Source of the DNA: a virus
Strand: one strand, 5' to 3'
IMG/VR virus record: IMGVR_UViG_3300027971_000243
Coordinates: 1-22,336 of that record
DNA: 22,336 nucleotides
The stretch's first letter is position 1; each line of letters starts with the position of its first letter. A program made the position numbers and the translations under genes. The notes beneath the pieces were generated by a model. The model had not been told where the DNA came from. It searched no databases and saw only the letters and a program-made list of their open reading frames with translations. Positions 14,926 to 22,336 of the stretch are shown here, piece by piece.

Positions 14926-16164
14926 TTACTTTGTGTAACTTCTTGACTTCTTTTTCGCAAAGTCTAATCGAACTCTAAATGTTAAGTCCCGCTCCGGACT
15001 CTTTTCAACTGGTCTACTTAGCTTAGCTACGGCTAGAAGATTGTCATTGGCATCATACAAACCTATTGAGGTTACGAATGTAAATGTCTGTTGTGTGTCT
15101 TCGCTTCCTGGTTCTATTACTACTATTCTATTATTAGAGTCAGTGAATGTTGGATTTGATGAGTAGTTGAATTCATCAGCAGATGCACGACAGAATATCA
15201 AAGTGCTATTAATGTTTGTTGTGTTCTGAAATGTTATGGCAGTTTGTGAACCAGAACTAAATCTTGTAGCGCAGATGTTATCAACGATGTTGTCGATCGA
15301 CCCTGAAACAATAAAATCAGGAATAAACTTTGATTTTCCTGATGTTTCGGTACCAGATGCCCCTAAAACAGTAAAACCGGTTGGGGTCATGGCGTCGATT
15401 GTTCCTGACACAAATTGGCTTGAAGAGGTGATCTTTTCGAGATCAAGAACTGCGATACCACGATCGTAGAACAATAGTCCTACTGTTCTATTTGTGTCAG
15501 CGGCGTCAACGATATTTCCTAATTGTCCTCCAAATTCCGTAAGTTTTGAAGTTGAAGCGCCGATGTCAGTGTATATGGAGACTCCAGTTTCTGAAGTTTT
15601 GTAAAGGTTAGGGATGTTTGTCCCGCCGTCATATCTTGATAATGAAGCTGTCTGGAAGAATCTCATTGCAAAAGATTCCCGTTTAATTTGATCTCTTGAG
15701 AACAATCTCTTAAATGCAATAAAAAAAGCTGCATCGATTTGGTCATTTGGAGAAGCAGAACCATACGGAGCGATGAATTGTGAATCTGCATCGCCTAACA
15801 GAAGTTGAGAAAATTGTCTATAATTGTCCATTTTTTCCCTCATCATTAATGACGATGATGGAAAGACTTCTTTTCCTACTGAATCTACAGAAGCTAGAGA
15901 TGATGAAATTACGTCTGAGTTTTGATATAACCCTACAGTACAATCAAACACAGGGTTTGCTGTTTGAAGAGTAAAATCTTGATCATAAATGGTTTGAAAC
16001 AACGATGAAGTAATTCCAGGACCGATACCACCAGTTACGAAAACTTGATATTTTCTTCTTGATGTTGAACCGCTTATATCTTCTTGAATTACGTCAATGA
16101 GCTGACTTAAAAAAGAACGAGCTGTTTTGATGTCTGATGGTTCTAGGTTCTTAAACGTTGCCAT
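14926..16164 (-). CDS. Virion structural protein sharing a C-terminal module with the LamG-like protein, 412 aa
   Basis: No named family recognised. The N-terminal 130 residues (SDIKTARSFLSQLIDVIQEDISGS and onward) are separate; from about 145 on, the protein matches the end of the 835-residue structural protein in motif order: AFKRLFSRDQIKRESFAMRF (150-169), VGLLFYDRGIAVLD (228-241), SSNPTF (335-340), TSIGLYDANDNLLAVAKLSRP (365-385), LTFRVRLDF (394-402). The C-terminal tail is basic (KKKSRSYTK). It lacks the lectin-like domain. I infer a baseplate or tail protein with its own N-terminal attachment region. The start ATG is 6 bases after the stop of the upstream gene, and AAGAAG overlapping that stop region serves as ribosome binding site. 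Confidence 0.8.
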   Translation of the reverse strand: MATFKNLEPSDIKTARSFLSQLIDVIQEDISGSTSRRKYQVFVTGGIGPGITSSLFQTIYDQDFTLQTANPVFDCTVGLYQNSDVISSSLASVDSVGKEVFPSSSLMMREKMDNYRQFSQLLLGDADSQFIAPYGSASPNDQIDAAFFIAFKRLFSRDQIKRESFAMRFFQTASLSRYDGGTNIPNLYKTSETGVSIYTDIGASTSKLTEFGGQLGNIVDAADTNRTVGLLFYDRGIAVLDLEKITSSSQFVSGTIDAMTPTGFTVLGASGTETSGKSKFIPDFIVSGSIDNIVDNICATRFSSGSQTAITFQNTTNINSTLIFCRASADEFNYSSNPTFTDSNNRIVVIEPGSEDTQQTFTFVTSIGLYDANDNLLAVAKLSRPVEKSPERDLTFRVRLDFAKKKSRSYTK

Positions 16165-16170
16165 GTAATT

Positions 16171-16890
16171 TTACTTCTTAATTTGAACTGCTATATCTTT
16201 TACGGCACCGGACTGCATTCCAGTTACCCTAACATAACTCTTAATAGTATCACGAGTTGTTCCCGTTCCATAAACATCAAACACCGTTTGTGTTAATGAT
16301 TTAGAATTAATTTTAAAGCTTAGAGATGAGCCTAAACTACTTGTTCTTCCTGAACTTGTTAATGTGTAGTATGCTCTTTGCTGATTGTCAATGTTATTTG
16401 GAGTTTTGGACCCGTTATCGATGACCAAGAAAAGATTTGGTACATCTACTAAAAATGTTTGATCTCGTAACTCTACGTCAATAGACGTTTCATTTAACAA
16501 TGTTTGCTCAAACAGCAATGCTGAAGACGTTTGTCTTCCAGTCCCAGTTGTTGTATAAACAGTGACTACTTCATTTGATGAAGCGTTGTCACCACTAAAG
16601 TTAAACCGTGGAAGACGAATTAAATTGGAGTTTGAAACGCTAATCAATTTATATTTTTGAGCGTGCGCTTGATTTGTAAGAGCCTCAAATATTGGAGTGT
16701 TCTTTTCAATCTTTTCTCTTCCGACCGATCTTCCATATTTTGAAATAATCGCGTAATTGACTTCATCATCTCCCAACGCAAATTTAAACAGAGTAAAATC
16801 CCCGTTGTTTCTAGAAAGAAACTGTCTTCCAGTATCAGTAAGGACTGCATCTAAAATTATATTATTAGTACTATGATCTAAAAAACCCAT
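16171..16890 (-). CDS. Phage structural protein with tail-fibre-like N-terminus, 239 aa
   Basis: The N-terminal 45 residues (IILDAVLTDTGRQFLSR, then FTLFKFALGDDEVNY) resemble the LTD-x-GR...FALGDDEV signature that recurs at the start of phage tail-fibre or baseplate proteins, where it probably mediates attachment to the virion. The remainder is beta-rich and Ser/Thr/Asn-rich, as expected of an extended virion protein, with no catalytic motif. At 239 residues it is short for a complete fibre, so an adaptor or connector between tail and larger adhesins is likelier. It lies 6 bases before the 412-residue gene and 54 bases after the fibronectin-domain gene, within one structural operon. The ribosome binding site is weak. 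Confidence 0.78.
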   Translation of the reverse strand: MGFLDHSTNNIILDAVLTDTGRQFLSRNNGDFTLFKFALGDDEVNYAIISKYGRSVGREKIEKNTPIFEALTNQAHAQKYKLISVSNSNLIRLPRFNFSGDNASSNEVVTVYTTTGTGRQTSSALLFEQTLLNETSIDVELRDQTFLVDVPNLFLVIDNGSKTPNNIDNQQRAYYTLTSSGRTSSLGSSLSFKINSKSLTQTVFDVYGTGTTRDTIKSYVRVTGMQSGAVKDIAVQIKK

Positions 16891-16944
16891 GATAACTCAA
16901 CTAAAAAATCTTACATGTAACTATTAGACAAGTAAATTTTAAGG

Positions 16945-18828
16945 TTAGCTTTTTAAATTAAAATTGTTCGAAGACACCTTTGATTTAGCTTTTACAGTAC
17001 GAAGGTCATTGATGTTTATATTCAATTGACAACTTTTTTGATTTTCTATGTTAATAAAGTTCATTTTATAACTAGAACCAAATTTAGACGAATTTAGAAC
17101 ATTCGTTAATTGTTCTGACCCATTTATTACATTATAACAGTCTGGACTAAAATAAACGTGCATTGTTTTTTTATTGGATGTTTTTATCGTATCGATAAAA
17201 AGATCCTGCTGCACATATAGATTCGGATATTGTTTAGGGCAATTTGCAACTGAAACTAGTTTAATTTCAATTTTGTTTTTATAAGCATCAAAAGAAACTT
17301 TAAATTGTTCTGAATAGTTTGATGTTAATCCATGAGCATCTATCGCAGCAACTGCATATATGTACTCGGATTTTTTTAAAAAATCGTCATCATAATAACT
17401 GCACTCTGGGTATAGAGTTTTCTCTATTAAGCTCTGGTTTATCGTTTCTTCTAAATCTGGGAAAACTACTGATCCATCAGCAAAATCAAAAACCTTTATT
17501 AACTCAAAAGGTTCATTTATTTTTTTCCTTCTAAAAATTTGAAATTTCTTTATATCCATTTGAGGGTTTATTGGAAAAGACCAATAAATCATTAATGATC
17601 CTCTTATTCCAGTATTGGGATAAGGTTTATTGCTGTTTGGATCAAACATTGCAGTAGAAGGATTAACTCTGTCATAGTTCCAAACAAACTTTACATTAGT
17701 TGGTGGAGGAGGACCTAAGTTTTCAGTGGTTTCTACATATGATGATACTGGTTTTGAACTAATCAAGCTACTGATCATTGATGTATTTGCACTAGAATTT
17801 TCTATCGCTGGGAAACTTATGTTAACGATAGATTTTACCTTATAGAGGTAAACAGTCCCATACCTTACGTTAAGATCTAAAAAGCTAGACGTTCCTCCAT
17901 TTTCTATGATTATCGGTTCATGATTTTTTTGTGTGCCATCTGAAAATAATTCAACTTTTTCAATAACATAACCTGCCAAATAAACGTTGACTGGGGATGA
18001 TACGTCTACATTGTTTGTAGTTATCTTATAGTAGGGTACACTTGGTTTAAATTCGTCTTCAGTTAAATCAAAATTTCCATTTGATCTAATCAAAGACTTT
18101 GCAGTTTTATTTACTTTTTCAAGAGCTTGTTTATGAACATTTAATGTTGAATTTGAACCTTGTGAAGTAAGATCGAATAAAACGTTATTATTGATTTGCG
18201 AATAAAAGTTTAACCCTTTTATTTTTTCGAAATAAAGATTTAAGTTCTTTTTCCCTTCTCCACTTCTAAAAACAGTGCCTTTCATCAACTCTTGCTGATT
18301 AAAAATATTTGAAACTACGTTTATGTTTGATGATCCAATAGAATTTTTTATATTTTGATAACTGTTGACAGAGACGCCATCTTTTTTAGTATTAGAATCT
18401 ACTGTTATTTTGCTTGATTCTTTAAAAATATCTCCGGCATTCTTATCGATGTTTCCGTTGCTAAAATTTAAAGAAGTAAAATAATTTGATGAAAACTTTT
18501 GTTCATCAACAATTTTGCTAAAGTTTTTTGTGATTAAATCTTTAATTGCAGAATATGGAATAGAAGGCCTTTTGAATGTAATTTTCACATATCTTGGAAA
18601 TTTTTTCTCTGCATAATCGAGGTATTTTTCGGCTATTTCAGAACCTGTTTTACTTATAATATCTTGAGAAATATTCATGCTTTTTATAGCATCATCTGTC
18701 AAAATATCTTTGTCTTTTATGCACTCATTTGTAACATAGTACTTATACACAAACTCAGTTTTTAAGTTTGTAACTTCAGGTACGTCAGCAGTATAAATGA
18801 TTCTTGAAGGAATTGATTTGACGCCCAC
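16945..18828 (-). CDS. Virion protein with two fibronectin type III-like domains, 627 aa
   Basis: Residues 1-270 are Asn/Ser/Lys-rich without recognisable motif. Residues about 280-365 (YVIEKVELFSDG, then YLYKVKSIVNI) form a first FN3-like repeat. Residues about 373-512 form a second and clearer one, with a PPPPTNVKFVWNYD entry, IYWSFPINP, KFQIFRRK (428-435), FELIKVFD, and the closing EYIYAVAAIDAHGLTSNYSE strand (488-507). FN3 domains in tailed phages are common in tail and adhesion proteins and bind cell-surface carbohydrate weakly. The tail from about 520 carries scattered cysteines. The start is GTG, with TAGG overlapping the stop of the upstream gene as ribosome binding site, six bases apart. 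Placement in the tail or baseplate is inferred. Confidence 0.8.
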   Translation of the reverse strand: MGVKSIPSRIIYTADVPEVTNLKTEFVYKYYVTNECIKDKDILTDDAIKSMNISQDIISKTGSEIAEKYLDYAEKKFPRYVKITFKRPSIPYSAIKDLITKNFSKIVDEQKFSSNYFTSLNFSNGNIDKNAGDIFKESSKITVDSNTKKDGVSVNSYQNIKNSIGSSNINVVSNIFNQQELMKGTVFRSGEGKKNLNLYFEKIKGLNFYSQINNNVLFDLTSQGSNSTLNVHKQALEKVNKTAKSLIRSNGNFDLTEDEFKPSVPYYKITTNNVDVSSPVNVYLAGYVIEKVELFSDGTQKNHEPIIIENGGTSSFLDLNVRYGTVYLYKVKSIVNISFPAIENSSANTSMISSLISSKPVSSYVETTENLGPPPPTNVKFVWNYDRVNPSTAMFDPNSNKPYPNTGIRGSLMIYWSFPINPQMDIKKFQIFRRKKINEPFELIKVFDFADGSVVFPDLEETINQSLIEKTLYPECSYYDDDFLKKSEYIYAVAAIDAHGLTSNYSEQFKVSFDAYKNKIEIKLVSVANCPKQYPNLYVQQDLFIDTIKTSNKKTMHVYFSPDCYNVINGSEQLTNVLNSSKFGSSYKMNFINIENQKSCQLNININDLRTVKAKSKVSSNNFNLKS

Positions 18829-18834
18829 TTCGAC

Positions 18835-21800
18835 CTACTTTCTATATACGTTTTTAGTTGTGTTAGAAACTAAGTTAGCCTTAATTGTTGTTTCAAAAGA
18901 ACTTGCTGATTTTTTTACAGATAGAGGTAGAACGTATTCTTCAGCATGAGTTTCGATAGATATAAAAAAATTCTCTAAAGATGTGTCGTTAGGAGATTTA
19001 TCCGAATCGACATATTCATTTTTTGTATTGTTGTATTGTATAAACTTTTCTTGCTTTAAAAGAAAGTCAAACTTTTGTGCTCCTAATGTCGTCGAAATCG
19101 TTTTTTCATAATCTACTTGAAACTCTGGATCAAATATTATATTAAAAACTCTATCAAACTTTTTTGGTTGCAATATTTTAGAAATATATGCATCTGGGTT
19201 CTGAAATATTTCACTTGCTGCATTAACGCTTCTTGGAAATGACAACATACCAACATTCGAACTTGCGCTAGCTTTAAAAAATTTTGTGTTATTTTGATTA
19301 GAGCTTATAGAAGTTGTATTTGTAGATGAAGAAACCTGATTTGAATATAGGTTCTTTCCTCCGACACCTAAAACGTTTGAAATAGATTTTGAAACGTTAT
19401 TAGAGTTTTTAATTTTTCGATTTTCTAAAACGTTGAAGGTTTTATTAATTTTTTCTTTTAACGTTTCATCATTCATTAATCCCAATAACGCTTCAACTTC
19501 CCTTGAGTCTAAATTAAAATTCACGTCGTTAAACGTCATACCCGTTACAATTTTGAGATAATTTTCAAGTAAAAAACTAGTTACGTGATTTTCAATTATT
19601 TCGTTTTTTTCATCTCTAGATAAGAAAGAGTATTCTGCACCAAAAGCGTTGCTTTTATCATCCCAGTATTCAGGATTTCCAGTGTCTATTGACTTTATAT
19701 CAGTAAACAATGAATAATTTCTTGTTGGAACTGCTTTAAAGATTTCATGATAATCTGAATTTCTTGTTCTGCGGAGGCTGCCATAATTTCTGATTGGGAA
19801 CCTCGATGCTTCAAATAAAAATATTTTTGGTCGATAGATAATATCGCCGTTTAAAAGGTCTGTTTTATAAACACAGACTTTAAAAATATCATCATGTTTA
19901 CTGTTTTTTGTATTTCTAGAAGAAGTTTTTAATAGTCTTTCAAACAAGCCTTGCGGAATTCCAACTGATAAAATCTTTTTATTATAACCTTTTTTTGTAG
20001 TAAACTCTTTATTGTCCTTGAACAATAATTCAAAGTTTTCTGTCATTTTTGGATAATAAGAAATGTTTTCTATGTAATTTGTAAAAAGATCTTCTTCTTC
20101 TGGTTCCTTGTCATCATCTGAAAAACTTTTAAAAGATTGAAATGTATCTTCGACCGTAGATAACATCAACATTAACTGAGGTTCTTTAAGAACTAAAGAT
20201 AACTTTTTTGCATCATTGTTAAGATATCTTAACAAGTACCCTATCGCTTCTGAACTAAACTTTTTTATAGCAGAATCTATTGTCTTGATATTTGAGCTTA
20301 AAACGTCAAGTGTGTTTAATACACCAAATGATACATTTAGTAATGTTTTTAACTCTTTCTGAATATAAGAACTTATTTGTTTTTTGATTATACTCTTTGG
20401 AGTACTTTCAACGTTAACATATAAAACTAAACCGTATTTTGCAAAACCTAAAATATTTAAAGCATTTGTACCGACAGCATCATTCCCTCCAGCCTGAATA
20501 GACTCGCCGCCTGTTGTGTCATCGATGGAAATTGACACAACTGTATTATCTGAAAACGATGATATCATTCTACAAATACCATTAAAAAATAGCAACATCA
20601 TTGTATCAACACTAACTTGTTGAAATTTTGAATTTGAGCCACCTTTACATGCATATTTGACATATGCATCTTTAAATTCTTTCATGATTTTTGCTAAATC
20701 TTTAATAAAAGAATTTGAACGAATAACTTGACCTAGATACTGAGCATTATCAAATTTGCAAGGAACATAAGATTCCCAAGGCGCAGCTTTTGCATTTTCA
20801 TACATACCACGCAAGTTTTTTGTAATTTCAACTAGCGCTGCATCAGTAGACATAGAAGAATAAACGTTAAACTGATTTTTTATGTATTCATCAAGATTAT
20901 GTTTGAGCGTATCTATTTTGCTTTCTACATCTTGATTTTTCTCAAATCCTCCGGAACGCAGAGTATTAAATAATGCTTTATCAATTTCAACATCTTCTCC
21001 AGATTTAGCAATGTCATTTATTAGAAAAAATAGTAATGATCTAACTGAGCGACCAAAATCATTTTCTTGAGCAGCTAATGAAAACATAGCTGCAACTCCT
21101 CTGTCTGATTGCTTGAAGAAATATATGCCCGTAGAATCGTTAGGATTAAATTGATAAATTTTTGACATCCCGTTTTCATCTACGATATACGACATAACGT
21201 TTTCAAAAAACGCTACTGGATCAAGCGAAACTACTTCTGGTTTTTGTGATTGTTCGTTTGCGTCTTGTTGTTGTGCAACAAACGCAGAATCGTCGGTCGG
21301 CAAAAGACCAAAGTTTGACATGATATCAAAAAAGTTATTGTCTAGACGGCTTAACAATCTTTGAAAATTGTCTATTCTTTCTATGTTGATTGTTTGACCA
21401 ACAACATTAGTGAATATCGTTTCAGCATCAAAAAAATATTTTGAGCCCACTACCAATTCATTACTAATATGAATTGGCTCTTTTTCTTCTAAATTAAGAA
21501 CTGCACGATTTTGATTCGATAAATCTCTAGAATAGCATAAATCCATCAAGCTAGAATTGACAGCTGTAAAATCTGGAGACTTTTGAAAAATATCTTTATT
21601 TGCTGGATATATTCCAAACACACTATCAAAGAAATTTTTTGATGTTATTGGAGACGTGCCAGGACCCCTAAACGTTTTTAATGCTTGAGATTCTGAGTCA
21701 AAACATAATGAATGTCTAAGCTCTTTTGTTATTAAATGAAATATTAAAGCGGTTTTAGATTCATCATCTTTTATCATGTTTAAAAGATAATCAATGCTTC

Positions 21801-22335
21801 CCATTGCTTTATTAATAGAACCAATTGATGAAGCCATAGATGAATTAATCACGCCCATGTTTAGCCCCATGTCTGGTTGAGATGAATTTTGAACAACAGG
21901 TTGTGTCGAAGGAGAAATATTAATATTTCCTATTGCGGTCTTGAACTTTTCTAGATCAAGTCTAAAAAATCCATCATTTGGTAAAGTTGAAAAATTATCA
22001 TCTGTATTTTTTTGATTATTTTCATTTAGCAAATTTTTTGAATGAGAAAATAATAAATTTCTTAATTCATGTATCGCAAGAATCCAAAGTTTTGATGATG
22101 AGTATTTTAATGATGCATTTTGAGGTAGCGTTTTTATATCAGATAAAATAACATCTAAATTTAATTTTTCAGGAAGATTTTTAGCTATAGAAGATAAATT
22201 AATTTTTTTTGTTTTATGACTATCATCATTAAAAGATTTTTCTACAAATTCAACAGGAGAAAATTCATAAATTTTATTATGTAAATTTAAATTCGTGCCG
22301 GCCAAAGACAACATTTTTAAAAGACTGTTCAGCAT
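18835..22335 (-). CDS. Very large unknown protein, 1166 aa, possibly cut by the window edge
   Basis: I recognise no domain. The reading frame runs to the last base of the window, where an ATG stands at 22335. The upstream sequence is missing, so this may be an internal methionine and the true protein longer. The chain is Asn/Ser/Lys/Phe-rich and lacks a signal peptide. Helical segments alternate with low-complexity linkers: about residues 140-170 (Ser/Asn/Gln), about 365 (AQQQDANEQSQKPE) and about 1020-1055 (Ser/Thr/Asn). There are no catalytic Cys/His clusters or nucleotide-binding loops. Its size and its place before adhesion-type structural genes suggest a virion protein (tail, baseplate or internal), but that is inference only. 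Its DNA is the most AT-rich in the window. Confidence 0.75.
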   Translation of the reverse strand: MLNSLLKMLSLAGTNLNLHNKIYEFSPVEFVEKSFNDDSHKTKKINLSSIAKNLPEKLNLDVILSDIKTLPQNASLKYSSSKLWILAIHELRNLLFSHSKNLLNENNQKNTDDNFSTLPNDGFFRLDLEKFKTAIGNINISPSTQPVVQNSSQPDMGLNMGVINSSMASSIGSINKAMGSIDYLLNMIKDDESKTALIFHLITKELRHSLCFDSESQALKTFRGPGTSPITSKNFFDSVFGIYPANKDIFQKSPDFTAVNSSLMDLCYSRDLSNQNRAVLNLEEKEPIHISNELVVGSKYFFDAETIFTNVVGQTINIERIDNFQRLLSRLDNNFFDIMSNFGLLPTDDSAFVAQQQDANEQSQKPEVVSLDPVAFFENVMSYIVDENGMSKIYQFNPNDSTGIYFFKQSDRGVAAMFSLAAQENDFGRSVRSLLFFLINDIAKSGEDVEIDKALFNTLRSGGFEKNQDVESKIDTLKHNLDEYIKNQFNVYSSMSTDAALVEITKNLRGMYENAKAAPWESYVPCKFDNAQYLGQVIRSNSFIKDLAKIMKEFKDAYVKYACKGGSNSKFQQVSVDTMMLLFFNGICRMISSFSDNTVVSISIDDTTGGESIQAGGNDAVGTNALNILGFAKYGLVLYVNVESTPKSIIKKQISSYIQKELKTLLNVSFGVLNTLDVLSSNIKTIDSAIKKFSSEAIGYLLRYLNNDAKKLSLVLKEPQLMLMLSTVEDTFQSFKSFSDDDKEPEEEDLFTNYIENISYYPKMTENFELLFKDNKEFTTKKGYNKKILSVGIPQGLFERLLKTSSRNTKNSKHDDIFKVCVYKTDLLNGDIIYRPKIFLFEASRFPIRNYGSLRRTRNSDYHEIFKAVPTRNYSLFTDIKSIDTGNPEYWDDKSNAFGAEYSFLSRDEKNEIIENHVTSFLLENYLKIVTGMTFNDVNFNLDSREVEALLGLMNDETLKEKINKTFNVLENRKIKNSNNVSKSISNVLGVGGKNLYSNQVSSSTNTTSISSNQNNTKFFKASASSNVGMLSFPRSVNAASEIFQNPDAYISKILQPKKFDRVFNIIFDPEFQVDYEKTISTTLGAQKFDFLLKQEKFIQYNNTKNEYVDSDKSPNDTSLENFFISIETHAEEYVLPLSVKKSASSFETTIKANLVSNTTKNVYRK

Positions 22336-22336
22336 A

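Noticed and set aside
16911-16920. Palindrome TTACATGTAA between the FN3-domain gene and the 239-residue gene
   Set aside because: A single 10-base palindrome in AT-rich DNA is expected by chance, and there is no second copy or promoter-like context nearby.
1-22336. Alternative genetic code with reassigned TAG or TGA, as in some large phages
   Set aside because: TAG, TGA and TAA each terminate several well-supported genes at the expected protein ends, with the next gene starting right after. No recognisable protein runs through an in-frame stop.
1-22336. tRNA genes, CRISPR arrays, insertion sequences, integrase or attachment sites
   Set aside because: None is visible. Genes cover almost everything, the longest gap is 89 bases, and no regular repeat-spacer pattern or transposase motif was seen.

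Overview
The window is part of the genome of a tailed double-stranded DNA phage with a T4-like (myovirus-type) head and packaging module, probably a distant relative of T4 rather than a close one. The evidence is a gp20-type portal, a gp17-type large terminase, a gp4-type head-completion nuclease, a gp61-type primase and a gp46/gp47-type recombination nuclease. All sixteen genes lie on the minus strand, so transcription runs from right to left. Genes are tightly packed: the largest gap is 89 bases, several neighbours overlap or sit within a few bases, and GTG starts are common. DNA is AT-rich, most strongly in the right-hand quarter. TAA, TAG and TGA all end genes, so the code is standard. I see no tRNA, rRNA, CRISPR array or insertion sequence, and the host cannot be named.

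Layout in the direction of transcription. (1) 22336-10938: a virion-structural and probably host-contact block. It holds a 1166-residue orphan protein that may be cut by the window edge, a protein with two fibronectin-III-like domains, a 239-residue protein with a tail-fibre-like N-terminus, a 412-residue protein, and an 835-residue protein with a LamG-like lectin fold. The 412- and 835-residue proteins share a C-terminal module. Inserted in this block are a zinc-finger/NUMOD3/PD-(D/E)XK endonuclease that looks like a free-standing homing endonuclease, and a small HExxH metallopeptidase-like gene that overlaps it. (2) 10936-5417: gp4-like nuclease, RuvC-like resolvase, DnaG-type primase, a single-chain fusion of the SbcD/gp47 nuclease with the SbcC/gp46 ATPase, and a zinc-ribbon protein. 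(3) 5377-30: a small unknown protein, large terminase, a very acidic small protein, portal, and a conserved portal-neighbour protein.

The replication/recombination block would prime, resect and resolve DNA. That prepares the branched replicative DNA that terminase and portal package, and the gp4-like nuclease completes the filled head. Placing these genes directly between tail/adhesion and packaging genes suggests co-transcription of DNA processing and packaging.

The most interesting points are these. The modular endonuclease has its start codon inside a perfect 12-bp inverted repeat. Its nuclease domain matches that of the phage's own gp4-like protein in motif order and spacing. The gp47-gp46 homologues are fused into one chain with a non-standard hook cysteine spacing. 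Two structural proteins share a module. The terminase has its Walker A lysine moved to the front of the loop.
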